Of a stretch of 64,000 nt of DNA, positions 33,297-45,800 are shown one piece after another. Location of the stretch: NCBI GenBank assembly GCA_009599575.1, contig VWND01000001.1:992001-1056000 (forward strand), written 5' to 3'. The translations under genes were made by a program, and so were the position numbers. Numbering within the stretch: position 1 is the stretch's first letter; each line of letters opens with the position of its first letter. This DNA comes from Blumeriella jaapii (Eukaryota > Ascomycota > Leotiomycetes > Helotiales > Drepanopezizaceae). Below the pieces are notes generated by a model. It saw only the letters and a program-made list of their open reading frames with translations. It had not been told where the DNA came from and did not search any database.

Positions 33297-36200
33297 GTAT
33301 TTAGCTAGCTCGTCGGCCTATTTCGCTTAGCGTCCGTTTAAACGTTTTTTCGTAAAAAAGTATTTTAAATTATAATAATTTATACGCATAATAATAACGT
33401 CGGAAACGCTACGTAAATATTAGCTTTATTATTTAAAAGCGTAAATTATAGCTATTAGCTCAGCGTCGTAGACTTCGTATTTTTGTTTTATAAAAAAAAG
33501 CTTTTTCGAATAATACGCGATAAAATACCAACGTGCTTCCGCATTTTCTCCGAATAATTAAAATAATATTCCGCTTATAACGAATTTCGAAGCGTTTGTT
33601 TCGATTTGGATTTTTAATCGAAAATCGAAATAGCGTAAAATCGGTGCTTAACAAAACTTTTTTTTTAAAAGTAAAAAAGCGAACTTCGCTTCGAATAAAA
33701 AACGAAAAAGGCCCGACATTTTTCTTCGTTACATTTTTTTCAGAAGATTTGTAATAAATCGGCAAAGCTTAACGTAGTTTTTAATAAAACGTTTGTAAAA
33801 GTTAATAAAACTTAAAAACATTTAAATATTTCGCTACGTAATAAAAAAGGGCCATTTCCGAATACTATTTATTTTCTCTGGGTTTATTTTAATTCCCGTA
33901 AAAGTAACGACGAAGCCTAGAAACTCGACCGTATTCGTATCGAAAGCATATTTTTTCAGATTTCCGTAAAGTTTATTAATACGAAGTTTTTCGAAAATCT
34001 TTTTTACCGCGTTTGTATAATCGTCGGAGTTTTCGGAAAATATTAAAATATCGTCGAAGTAAATTACATACGTAACATTTATTAAACCGATTAAAGCTTG
34101 ATTAATATACGCTTGGAAAGTTGCTGGTGCGTTCGAAAGGCCGAAAAGTAATACGCAGTATTCGAAGTGTTCGTAACGAATGCAAAACGCAGTTTTTTAT
34201 TTATTTTCCTTTTTTATTCGAAAGCGATGATACGCCCAAGTAAGATTTAGCTTAATAAATATTTTAGCTTTTTTTAAACGATCCAAAGTTTCGCTTATAA
34301 AAGGTAAAAAAGTTCGATTTTTAATCGTAACTGCGTTTAGACCCTTATAATCGACGCATAATCGCAAACTTCCGTTTTTTTTCGGTATAAATATTACCGG
34401 TGCGCCGGCAGGGCTAGTAAATCTTTTTATCCAGCTTTTTTCTAAATTCGAATCGAGATATTCGCGTAATTCGATAAGTTTAAATTCCGACAAAAAGTAA
34501 ACTGATTCCCAAAAGAAGTCCTTCCCCTTCGCGAGGTTTATTCGATGCTTTATAAAATAATAAAAAGCTAAAATAACCGCGGCGGTATCGTCGAATACGT
34601 CGGCGTAGTCGTCGTATTTAAAAAGTAATTGATGCTGTTTTTCAATAGCTTTTTTTAAAACGATACAAAACGCTTGCTTCCTTTTGAATTTTTTTTTAAA
34701 ACGTTTAATTATAACGAAATTAAATTGTAAGCGTTCGACTGAATATCGCCACGATTTAGCTCGAAAGCTTATAACGGGATCGATATCTCGCAACCAAAGG
34801 AAATCTAAAATAAATAAAACCTTTGAGATATTTATATCGCAAGCTACGAAATCGCTTTGTATTTTTTTAATTATTCCATAATTATTAATAACGCGAATAA
34901 ATTGCGTATACGTGCCGTAAATAATTATTTTTTTTTTTTTAACCGTAAATAAATTAATACGTTTTTAAATTAGTTTTCATTTATATTTAATTAATAATTT
35001 TTAAATTACGTAATTTTTTTTCGCGCCGCAGTCGATAAAAGCTCGTTTCGTACGAATTTCGCTTTTAGCTTTTTTAATTTCGATTAAAATTATTATTTTC
35101 TGCTTTTTTTTTTCGCTCGATCTTGTTAACAACAACGAAATTAAAATCGAACGAAAGCTTTTCCCGAATTTTTAGATTTGTTAGCTTCGGAGCAATTTAA
35201 AATTATATATTTTTTTTTATTGCATTTATAGCATTCGACTTTTAAACAATTGGCTATGCGATGCTTTTTCTTTTGGCAGCGATTGCATTTCGAAAAGTAA
35301 AAAAAATCGTTAAAAATTCTAGGATTCCAAAGGATTTTATTAAAATTATCGTTTTTTCGCTTTCGTTTTTCTTTTTATAACGTATTTTCGAATCGAGAAC
35401 GGTATGTATTTGTTTTAATTTTTAAGCTTTAATCGTAAATATAAGTTTTTTTTTTTTTTTTTTTTTTGCGCTCGTTTCGTCGTTTATTATTTTTCGTTTC
35501 GTCGCTAATAATTTTATTAGCATTTTCGATACGACGAGCGATTAATACTAATTTTTCGTGCGAGCTTATAGCTGTAATATTGCTTCGTTTAATAATTTCT
35601 TTTCGAAAAATAAATCGGAGTTTTGCGAAAAGCATTTTTTTTTTAGTCGCATCGTTTATTATTTGCAACTGCTATTCGAAATTATTCAAATAAACAACGA
35701 AATCGTCAATTGATTTATGCTTTTTTTGCTTCGCTTTATCGTATAAATTCGAAGCCGCGATTTTTCGATTTTCCACATTTATTAAAAAATCCAATATCCA
35801 TTTTTTAAAATCGTTTTATATAATTCGAATATTCGTAAAACGTCGTTCGTATCCGGTCTATCTTTTTTCTATTTTATCGTCGAAAGCTAAAACATAAGCG
35901 TTAATTTTCTTTTAATTAATACAGAATATTACCCTTTTATCCTGGCGGAAACTTCGCTTTGCACGCCGAATAAAAGATTAAGCTTTTTTAATATTTTTTC
36001 TTCGATATATTAAAAAGTTTTTTATTTTTAATGCTTTTCGGCTCGAATTCGCTGTATTTTTTACAAAAGGTATAGTATGCTCAAAAGAAATGCTAATTCG
36101 TTTTTAATAAATATTATTATTGTAATATTCCGAGGATATCCTATAATAATCGCCGGCTTAAGTTATTTTCTGTTTTTTTAATTAAAGCGATATTAAAAAA

Positions 36201-36757
36201 TATAAAAACCTTTTTTTCGATATTTTCGAAAGCGTCGAGTTTTCGTTGAAATTATTTAATTTTTTTTCGAAGTTCGTTTCGGCGTCTTTTGGTTTTTTTA
36301 AGTTTTTTGATTATTTCGTAAATCTTTTTTTCAGTTTTTTTCTGTTTTATTTTAGCTTGTATTTCTTTTACTTTTTTACGTTTATCGTTCTTTTTTTATT
36401 CGGCGCGGATTCGTTTATTAGCCAGATAAATCAAGGTTTCGATGGAAAGTCCTTCCGAATCGCTTTGAGCGTGGCCTCTTTTAATAATTTCTTCGATAAA
36501 AAGAATTGAAAAGTCGTCGCGCTTTAATAATAAGATATTTTCGACCTTTGGTAAAACTAATAACGTTAAAAAAAACGATAGTACGAGGTCTTCCTAAGCA
36601 GCCGAAAATGCTGGGTTTTCTTAAGTAGCTGAAGGTGCCTGTTTTCTGCGAATGCGAAAAGCTATAATATCGATAATAACGATGTAAATATAATAATATA
36701 ATAAAAAGTTGTTTTAATAATATCGAACTGCCGTTTCGATAAATAAAAAAATCAGAA
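33297..36757 (-). pseudogene. Element E gag, protease and RT (RIP-degraded)
   Basis: Begins (in plus coordinates) with F's GTAT duplication. Gag near 36500-35160 ends with two zinc knuckles at about 35287-35190 on the minus strand: the first is intact (CNRCQKKKHRIANC, CX2CX4HX4C), the second has its His changed to Tyr. The RT palm is at 34420-34330 (PKKNGSLRLCVDYKGLNAV), and the active site at about 34062-34051 reads YFDD with both Asp intact. The 34793-34197 frame is open for 198 codons, the longest surviving piece of pol in the cluster. Confidence 0.9.
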
Positions 36758-37170
36758 TATAAAAATTAAAAAGCAGAAAAACATTAGTTCAAATAATAAA
36801 ACTTAGATAAAATTGGATTAATAATCAAACTGATTTCTACCTTTTATATTTTTAATAAAAGGCGTGTATAAATACAAAAAAAAGGATGGAACCCTCGAAA
36901 AAAGTATTTCCCAGGAAACCAAGCGAATCCTATTTAGTATGCTTTTCCAGCCCCTATTCCGACCTTTTTTTATTTTTTTTAATATAACCCTAATAACTGG
37001 TTTCTTAGCAATTATTTTTATAAAATATTTTACTTAAATGTCATTTCCAGCCTTTATAATACTATCCGGCCCCTACGGCCTATCCGTAGAAAGTGCTATT
37101 CGAGGATTGGTAGGAAGCAGAGGGTTTTGGCGGATCACCTGACTTATACACGTGATGTTGGTTCCTGACA
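36758..37170 (-). repeat. Element E 5' LTR
   Basis: 413 bp; the plus strand starts TATAAAAATT (RIP form of TGTAAGGATT) and ends GTTCCTGACA. CACGTG survives at 37149-37154 and is TACGTA in the other copy. A possible TATA segment (GTGTATAAATAC) is near 36865. Confidence 0.95.
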
Positions 37171-40100
37171 TTCGCGAAGTAAATAAAAATATCGTTAAAA
37201 TACGCCGAGCAGAAATTATTTAAATGTTTTATAAAAATATTATTAATAAAGCGTTAAAATATAACGGGCCTATTAATAAAACCGAACGAAAAGATTTTAT
37301 ATTTGTATATATCGTATCGAATGCGGAAACTAATTAGTTTTTTAGATTTTTCGAATATCCGGATTCGATTAAATGCTTATTAAATATCAATTTTCGTAAA
37401 TATTTTGGCTTTAATAATTCGCGTTAGTATTTCGTTAATCAAAAGCAAAAGATAGAAATTTTTTTTCGTAAAATCGTTAAGTTTACGATAATCGATATAC
37501 AAGCGCATAAAGCCGTTTGATTTTTTAATAAATAAAATCGAAGCGGCGAAAAAAGTATTAAAAAGTTTAATAAAGCTTTTGTGCAAATTATCGAAAATAT
37601 AATTTTTGATTTTTGTAAATTGTTTATTCGTAAAACGTTTGAATAATTTTATAAAAAGCGTATTTTCCGTAGCAAAATGTATTTTATAATTTATATTAAA
37701 GCGGCGGAAAGCGAGCTTATCGCTTTTTTGCTTATAAAAAAGTTTTTCGAATTTCGAATATTAAGCTGAAAGAAATTTTCTTATAAAAACTACGTTGTCG
37801 TTATATTTAATTTGCAAAGCGTCGAAAACGGAAATGCTTTTTATTACCGCGAGCTGTATGACTTTTTTAAACTCGGCGATTTTCGCACGGCGAAAACGTT
37901 TTTTTATTTATATTATACACAAAAGCAATAAACGTATAATCGCTAAATAATAATAACTTTTTTTTTTTTTTTCGCGGCCCGTATTCGCTTTTCGTAGCGT
38001 GTTTATAAAGCGCTGAATACAAAAAACGGAAATACAACTGATATTGCAATTAAAAATAAAAAAGATAATTAGCACGATTAAAAAAACCGGCTTAATCGGT
38101 TTTTAAAATTATTAATAAAAAACTTTTCCATTTTATGCAAACTGCTTTTAAAATTTCGTATAAACGTGAAAAATCTATTAGTTCCAAAGCCTAAATAAGC
38201 CTTTTTAATCGTCGTAGAAATATTGGCAGAAATATATAAGGCTTTTATTACGTTATTTCGTTTATTTATATTTTTTTAATATATACGACTAAGCATTTTG
38301 AGTTTTATTCGCTGATTAAAATCGACGAATAATTGCTTATTGAAATAAAAAATAATAAGCATATCGAATAGCTATTTTATTTTGTTTTTTTTTTAATTAT
38401 ACGCTTGTTTTAAATCGTAATATTATAGAAATTTGCGATTAATAAAAACGTCGGTAAAACCTAGGTTTGTAATTAAAAAAAAAAATTTACACGACGTCGG
38501 TTAATCGTAAAAAAAAAAAAAATAGCAGAAAAAATAAGCTTTTCCGGCTCGCCATTATAGCCGGTGAATATAATAAACTTATGCAGCCGAATAAAACTTA
38601 TTCCGAAACGTTAAAAAAATTAATACGCTAAAAAAGTTTTAATCGCATCGAAAATATTAGCTTCGCTATCGATATATGCAAATGTTTTAATATATAATTT
38701 ATTGCGTACTAATTTTATAAAAATTAAAAACTGTCGCTTTTTTATTAAAAAGCGCTGATTAAATTTCAAATCTTTTTATAAATCGAATTTTTTGCTATAA
38801 TAAAAATCTTTGCTACGATTTAAAAATTTTTTAATAAATCGTTTTGCTTTTTGTCGATAGCTATTTCGGCGATTTTGCGATTAAGTTTAGCGTCGGGGCA
38901 AACGTCCGCGAAATAGCCGGATTTGCCGCAGTTATAATAAACGCTAAAAAAACGCGCAGCCAAGCGGAAAAAACCGAAAATAGCAGGAATAACAGTTATA
39001 CGCTCGTAAAAATTTTTGATAAAAAAAAGAAAAACTATGCGAGCAAAAAAGGCTAAAAAAATAAAACGTTATAAAATTTTAAAAATACCGGAAGTACGCT
39101 TAAAATTCTGATTAGCAAAAGCTATAGCAGAAAAAAAATAGTTTATACGACGGGCAAAGGCTATTTTTTCAATTCGGATATTGCGTAACTTTTTATTCGC
39201 AACGGCTAAAAATTCGTTTAAAACAATATAATTATTATTTATTTTATATTTTTTTATTCGAAAATCGTATTTAAAAATAAAAATAACTTTTTCGCATATA
39301 TTTTTAAACCAACGGTTTTTAGCAATTTTGCTAATAATTGCGTAGCGAATAAACAAAAAACGAAAATTATTATAAATCTGATCGTTGTTTATATAAAACT
39401 TATTATATTGCAACTTAGCAAATTAAACGCGGTTGTAATTAAAAAAGCGCTGATTAAAAATGCGAAAAACGTTTCGGGCCGATTAGGCTTAATTATAAAA
39501 TTCGAAATTCAGATATTTTAAAATAATAGTTTTTGCTTTTTTAATAATGTATTTAAAATATGCTTTAGTTTAATTTATATTTTATATAAAGTTTTTTAAG
39601 TATTTTTTAATAAATAATTTTATATTTATTTTTTATACGTTATATTTAATTTTTTTTTAATAATCGCTAAAAGCGTAGCGAAGGTATTTGATTTTAAATA
39701 ATTCGATTCGAAAAATAGCTAAGTCGAAAACGAAAAAATAATATTCGGAAATTAATTAAAAATTTACGGTAAAAGCGCGCGAAACTTAAAATAAAAAAAA
39801 AGCGTCGCGAGCGATATTAGCGAAAAAGGCTGGAAAGCGAGCGGCGGCAATAGCTTAAGCGATTATTTAAGCGATTTAAAACTGTTAGGCCGCAATAAAT
39901 CTTTCAGCGTTAGCAAATATGCTAAGTAATCGTAAAAGCATTCGTCGGTTTAAAAGTATTAAAATATCAGCGTCGTATAATTCGATTTTAAATTTAATAA
40001 TAAAACGAAAAGATTTAATAACAAATAACTGTGGTTCGGTAAAAAAGTCGTAAAATAAAAATTCGCTGCCAAAATCGTCGAAAAAGTAAAACGAATAAAA

Positions 40101-40438
40101 ATTCGAAAGCGCTAAAAGCAAAAGCAAAAAGTAAAAGTGCTGATTCGAAGCCGAATCGTACGGATTGCGTTTGTTTTCGGATGCCGCGTCGATTTATAAA
40201 AAAAGCATAAAATATATTAAAAAAAAGCGATTCGAATTGCAAAAGCAGATCGAATTAATAAAAAAAAAAAACTTTAGTTTTTTTTGAAAATAAAATTAAT
40301 AAAAAAAAATTTTAATTAAAGCATCGATAAATAAACGTCGGTACGGACGGCTTAAAAAGAATTCGAATTGCAAAAGCAAATCGAATTTTTAATCGTAAAT
40401 ACAAAGCTTTTTAGCGAAAATTGTTTGGTTTTTTTTTA
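37171..40438 (-). pseudogene. Element C1 gag, protease and RT (RIP-degraded)
   Basis: Read leftward. A gag CCHC zinc knuckle is visible at about 38900-38945 on the minus strand (YNCGKSGYFADVC; the first Cys and the His are both changed to Tyr). The RT palm is at 37586-37380 (FIKKSNGFMRLYIDYRKLND), and the active site near 37203-37192 reads YFND for YxDD. E is inserted just after this active site; the TTCGC duplication is at 37171-37175. Confidence 0.85.
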
Positions 40439-40745
40439 TATCACAGTTAGCTTAAAAATAATCAAAAGAATAATATAAATTAAAAAATACGTATATAAAT
40501 TAAAAAAAAAACACCGAGCTAAAATGCTCGAAGTCGCGAATTTTATATATAATAAGTTGCGCTTATAAATCACGTGATTTAGCGCGAGGCTTAATGGCCG
40601 AAATAGTCCGTGCCCGAATTTTATTTCAATACTACCGGCAATTATACCATTGGCAACCATACTACTGGCAACTATACCACTGGCAATTATACCACTGGCA
40701 ACTATACCATTAGCAACCACCACTAGCCAGAGGAGGATCGTAACA
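40439..40745 (-). repeat. Element C1 5' LTR
   Basis: 307 bp, ending GGATCGTAACA on the plus strand. Contains TCACGTGA (40570-40577) and the 15-bp repeat array (about 40634-40708). Confidence 0.95.
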
Positions 40746-41075
40746 TTTATACAACGCTTTTGTTATTTTTTAATTTCGTATAAACGATATTCTACGACCT
40801 TATTTAAATATTTTTTGCACAGCTTATATAAACGATATTTTAGTTTATTCAAACGATTTTTAAAAACATAAAAAACACGTCAATTTCGTTTTTTAAGCTT
40901 TTTCCGACGCTGGCCTGCAATTAAATATAAAAAAATGCGAATTTGAAATTTAAAAAGTCGTTTACCTAAAAATAATTATTTTTATTATTAGAATTAAAAT
41001 AAACCTTAAAAAGTTGGAAGCTATTATTAGCTGGAACTTCTTATTTAACGTCAAAAACGTACAAGCGTTTTTAAA
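40746..41075 (+). pseudogene. Element A reverse transcriptase, third piece between C1 and C2
   Basis: This 330-bp island between two inverted C elements is not C sequence. It supplies the part of A's RT missing from its neighbours: the active-site strand reads YINDILVYSND at about 40825-40857 (YxDD with the first Asp changed to Asn by a G-to-A transition), then the thumb. The last codons lead into QAFL, continued by GFANFYRRF at 55470. It starts with C1's duplication TTTAT and ends with TTAAA, the left duplication of C2. Confidence 0.88.
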
Positions 41076-41145
41076 TGTTACGATCCTCCCCTGGCTAGTG
41101 GTGGTTGCTAATAGTATGATTGCCAGTGATATGATTGCCAATAGT
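41076..41145 (+). repeat. Element C2 5' LTR, first part
   Basis: First 70 bp of the 307-bp LTR (TGTTACGATCCTCCCCTGGC...), little affected by RIP. Broken within the 15-bp repeat array by insertion of D; ATAGT (41141-41145) is D's duplication. Confidence 0.95.
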
Positions 41146-41447
41146 TGTTGCGCTATATTTACATTCTTTTATTATTTTTTATTTCTTTTGTTCCAGATTT
41201 ATTTTTCCTGTACGCTTTCAGTAGTTAGATGTTTCTGGAGCTCGGAAAGGCTCGTAGTCACGTGATAACGAGCCTTTTCGAAGACTAGTTTTTCCGAGCG
41301 ACTGACTAAGCGAGCCCGAACCTTCCGTTTTCTGCGGAAAGCTCGCTAGTCAGACTTAGAATAATACAAATAATATTTTATTATATATAATTTATTCGTT
41401 CCAGCCTTCGGTAAGGGTTTTTACCGACTATTCAGCTATGCACGACA
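41146..41447 (+). repeat. Element D 5' LTR
   Basis: 302 bp, well preserved. It contains TCACGTGA (41258-41265) and two nested inverted repeats (CTCGGAAAGGCTCGT with its partner ACGAGCCTTTTCGA, and GACTGACTAAGCGAGC with GCTCGCTAGTCAGAC), which could fold into hairpins in RNA. Confidence 0.95.
41258..41265. promoter_or_regulatory. TCACGTGA palindrome in LTR D
   Basis: Perfect 8-bp palindrome within the loop side of the first inverted repeat. In the 3' LTR the site reads TTACGTAA after RIP. A bHLH site is inferred only from the core. Confidence 0.4.
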
Positions 41448-41463
41448 GTTATAAGCCCCGGAG
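41448..41463 (+). other. Element D primer-binding site for half tRNA-iMet
   Basis: Immediately after the 5' LTR the sequence is GTTATAAGCCCCGGAG. With one G restored (TATGAG to TATAAG is a RIP-type change) it is complementary to the anticodon stem-loop of initiator tRNA-Met (..GGGCTCATAAC). Drosophila copia uses the 5' half of tRNA-iMet, cut in the anticodon loop, as primer; this site has exactly that form. Confidence 0.7.
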
Positions 41464-42860
41464 CCAATTAATAAGCTTTTTTCTGCAATGCATACGCTAG
41501 GAGATTCGTTAGGAGCCTTTACCGGTCAATCTATTCGAATTGTTAAAAGATATTCGTAAAAGGTTATATTTTGCAAAGTTTTTTTTATTTGGCAAAAGGC
41601 CACGAATCGATAAAAGGCCATTGAGAGTGCGGGAAGCACCAATTCTTCGATCTCTTTAATTTACAAATCTTATTCTTATTTTTCTATTTTTTTCAGACCA
41701 GCCAATCTGACCTTCGACGACTTGAAAAATAAGATCGATTATTTTTCGAAAAACCATTTAAAAGAGCTTAAGAAGTGGCAGGAGTACGTTACTGCCTACC
41801 AGAAGTTGCTCGACTGGGTTTTTTCAATTATGAAAACCAGTTTAATAAACTTTGCAATTGCTTAATCAGAGATTAACGCTATTAATAATAAAAAAGCGTA
41901 CGCTATTTTCCATATTGATTTGCAGAGAAATTTTTTAATAAATGGAAATGTGCGTAAGGTTAAGGATTTACACTATAAAAAAAAGCAGAAGTTATTCTAA
42001 GCATTCGTTCGTATTTTAAAAAAGGATATTGTTTTTGCATACTTTTCCGTAATTAGCTCCGTCAGATTTGATTACAAAAACATTTTTCGCAAAGCGTACA
42101 GCGGGAAAGTAAATATGACCGAGTAAATGAAAAAATAACAGACCGCTTATAAAGTAATTATCGAATATAAAATTTCTAATATAAATAGCCGCTACGCTGC
42201 CACCGATTTTTTCGACGCAATCGCCGTATATATTAATTTATAATAAGCGAACGGCAAAAAAGCTAAGTATCTGAAAAACGAATTTGCCGGCCTTTTTATA
42301 AAAAAAATTTTAATCGAATTAAGTTTTATAATTTTTTTTTTTAAAAACAACCGAGGATTCGATAATTCAGGCCGAAAAGTCGGAGTTTTCGCTATTTTTC
42401 TTTTCGATTCTGAAAACAACGATATTTCGAAAAGTCGTGGAAAAGAAAAAGGAAAAAGCAAAAAGAAAAAAGAAAAAAAGTATAATTGCTTATGCGATAC
42501 TTTTAAAAAGCGTTATTTTTATTTTTTAACCGATTATAAAAAGCTTTTGTACGCAATAAATAATCGTCGTAAAAAAAAAACTTTTTTTAATTTTTCAGAT
42601 AGGCAGAAAATCGCTGAAATACGAAAAAAGCTGTTTTTTAATTATAAAAAAGCTTTGAAAGCTTTAAATAAAAAGGAAATTCAAATGGTCGCAATTAACA
42701 AAATTCTTAAAATCCTAATAACCAAGCCAAAACAAATTCCAAAATCAACTTTTAAAAACGACCAGAAAAAGTCTTTTACCGCAATTTTTTGTTTTTTTTA
42801 CTTTGATGCGATTAAAAAGCATTTCGGAATCAACGTTCTGGCTTTAAAGCCTGGTTAATA
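41464..42860 (+). pseudogene. Element D gag (RIP-degraded)
   Basis: After the primer site and a leader of about 230 bp, the frame starts near 41700 with LTFDDLKNKIDYF, then HLKELKKWQEYVTAYQKL, a copia-type gag capsid start. The stops are of the TAA/TAG type. A Lys-rich segment at 42547-42858 (103 codons open), including KKSFTAIFCFFYFDAIKK, may be the nucleocapsid tail; no intact CCHC motif is seen. Confidence 0.7.
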
Positions 42861-45800
42861 TTATCTTTTGAATAAAAGCACTTTTTTTAACAATTGCTTT
42901 AAAATCTATTTAATAAACGATAAAAACTTTTTTATCGAAAAGTTTTACAAAAAGGTTAATAACCCTACCAACAGCGTTTATACAAGCATATAAAGTTTTT
43001 TAATCGTCGGAAAAAAGAATCGTTTAATAAAAAAAGCTTTTCGCAAAAAAAATAAAAAGCTTTGGAATATAATTTTTAACAACGTGGCGTTCGTTTCAGA
43101 TTTTATTACTAATATTATTTCCGCTAGTTTTTTAGCTAAAAAAGGTTATTGATTTTAAAAGTCAGATAATACTTTTCGTTTTAAAAACTTTAAAAACTTT
43201 ATTTTAAAACGTTAGTATTAAACGATCGCCGATTTTTGTATATTTAAATATATTAAAATTAATTGCTTTTTTTATTCGTATTTTCTACGTAATAATTTAA
43301 ATTTTTTAAAACGTGATTCGCCCGGCCTAATAATTTATATAATTCCGAAACGTCGTACGCGTTATAAGTTTAAAAAAAGCAGCGTATTTACGTACGATCG
43401 AAATAACGATATACGCTTATGGCATTTTCGTTCGGGCTATTTAAATAAAAAAACGCGTTCGAAAAGCTGATCGAAAATATTCGTAGAATAAAAATCAAGG
43501 GTTTAATCAGAATAGAATGCGAGAAGTATATTGTTACGTATTCAAAGCAGATGATTTCAAAGGTAATATCAGAAAACAAATTTTCTAAGCTTTTTTTTCG
43601 TATCGGCTGGGATTTTTACGACTATTCTAAAAGTCGTAAAAAAGCTTACAACGGTTCGACGTAAATATTTTTAATAAAAAACGAATATAATAAAAAGATT
43701 TGGGTTTTCGCTATCAGAACGAAAAATATAAAAATCGTTTTGGACCGTTTCCAGACGTTCGACGCATAAGTAAAACGCTAATACAATTTTTCCATTTGCA
43801 AAATTCGATAAAATAACGAATCGTCGGTAATTTCAAAATAAAAAAATATTATTTCGGAATATTAAAAATGGACGGAGCGCGAGGATATCGATCTAAAATT
43901 GATTTTATTTTATATGTATCAGCCAAACGGCTCGATCGAACGAGCAGAAAGAAAAGTAATTAAGCGTTCGATAAAAATAAGAATTGAAACGGGATTTCCA
44001 ATCTTTTTTTAATCCGAAACGATAGAAGCAGCAGCGCATTTGTATAATATATCGCCGTTTGCGAAAAGACAATTTAAATTTCTAAATAAAATTTTGCATA
44101 ATTAATTCAGGCAATATTTTCGGTATTACGACCTTGCTATTATAAAGGCGCGTACGGCCGATTTCAGACCAAACTGAAGCAAAGTTTATACGTACGAAAC
44201 TCGTGCGTATTTAATAATAAAAAATCGGAAGGTTATAAAATATAAAAAAGAATTTAAGGTTTTTCCGAAGGGATATATCGGATATTTAGTTGGATATAGC
44301 GCTTTTAATATTTATAAAATTTGAATGCTTTAGCTGATGCGTATGATTACGAGCCGAAACGTAGTGTTTAACGAATTCAAATTTTATTTTTCGAAGGCTG
44401 AAAGTTTAAATTTTATAATTAAATTAAAGTTTCAGAAAATCGTAGAATTTATCGAAAACGCGAAGAACGAAAAAGCTTAGGACGCTGAGTATCAGATATT
44501 AGCGGGCGGTTTTAATAGCGGCGCAGACCAGCAAAACTCGGTGTGCTGGAAAAAGAATAATACAAAAAAAAAGTTATTATTATAAAACGAATAATTTTTA
44601 GATTTTACAAAAGAAAATAAAGGTTTTTTTCCATCGGAGCCGCTATTAAAACCAGGATTTATTTCAGGCCTTTCTGATGGACTTTCAAAGCTTACGGTAA
44701 AGGAGAAAAAACATTTTAATACCAATGGATTTAAATATTTTAAAAAAAGCCAAATCCTCGGAAATGAAAAACCCAATAGAAATCGAGGCGATCGAGCTTT
44801 TTTTTTACGATCGATTTAAACGTTCAAAGCTCGAGGGTGATAATCTTTTATAAAAGCTTTTTCGATAAAGCTATTACCGACCAGTTTTAATTTTCAAAAT
44901 TAGTTATTAGTCGGAAATATACAAAATATATTCGAAATATTTTAACCGACGCGATAAAAGCGTTAAAAAATTATAAAAATCTAAGAAAAAATAATAAATT
45001 AGCAAAGCTTATTATTGCAAAACAGGATAAAACAAAGCAAAGCTTTAAAAGGTCCTTCGGCGCGGGTATAAAAATGGCTTTATATAAGAAAGCGCGCAAT
45101 TTAACTTTTTAAATTATAATTAAAAGCTATCGCCCGGCAAATCAGGCGCCAGATCGATTTAAAATAAAGCAGCTATCTGAACGCTTGCTTTTAAAAGCTT
45201 TTTTAAAGCTGACTATTAAAAAAAAGATATTATTCAAAAAAAGTAAAAGAAATAAATCGAAGTTTCCGATAAACGATAAAAAGCAGCTGATTCCAGAAAC
45301 TGCCAAACGAAATCGTACAGATTTTATTTTATATTAGCCGGATAAACCGGAAGTATACGCCACGGTATGCGAAATTTTTTAATTAATAGTTTTATTTATT
45401 AAATAATAAATCGACGAATTCGTTTTATACGTTTTAAATAAACGAGCCGATTCAAATAAATAAAAAAGATTTTCAAATTGTTTACGCAATAATGGCGGCT
45501 TCGATAGAAGGAAAATCGGTAAAAAACATTTAATTTTCCGATTAAAAATAATATCGGAACAATTTTCCGAAGGTTTTAAAAAACTAAAACGAATTAAAAA
45601 ACTATCAGATAGAAAAGCAGTTTAAAAAAGAAGCAAAAACCGAGATCAAAAATTTAAAAACTAAAAAGTGCTAGAGGATTGTTAAAAGAAATAAAACTAT
45701 AAAGCTTATTTTATTCAAATAGGTTTTTATATATAAAACAAATAATTTAGGCGAGTTGCAGCGGTGCAAATCGAAACTAATCGTAAAAAGAGATTTACAA

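Larger units (their letters stand above)
18545..37170 (-). mobile_element. Element E: Ty3/gypsy retrotransposon, split by F
   Basis: Flanked by TTCGC (18540-18544, 37171-37175) inside C1. LTRs are 413 bp (18545-18957 and 36758-37170). Genes read leftward: gag, protease and RT at 36757-33301, then F, then RNase H and integrase from 22034. Own length about 7.4 kb. An extra plus-strand (antisense) ORF lies between integrase and 3' LTR. Confidence 0.95.
15613..40745 (-). mobile_element. Element C1: Ty3/gypsy retrotransposon, split by E
   Basis: Flanked by TTTAT (15608-15612 and 40746-40750). The 307-bp LTRs are in reverse orientation, so the element reads leftward: 5' LTR 40439-40745, gag-protease-RT 40438 to 37171, then E, then RT end-RNase H-integrase 18544 to 15920, 3' LTR 15613-15919. 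Own length about 6.5 kb. It is the same family as C2 but in opposite orientation. Confidence 0.95.

Noticed and set aside
38844..39056. Plus-strand frame beginning MLFVDSYFGDF
   Set aside because: It is the antisense shadow of the C1 gag zinc-knuckle region; the equivalent shadow occurs in C2 at 50669-50881.
15613..40745. C1 and C2 as one element with four LTRs or a giant inverted element
   Set aside because: Each has its own TSD (TTTAT; TTAGG/TTAAA), and the 330 bp between them is the missing RT piece of element A.
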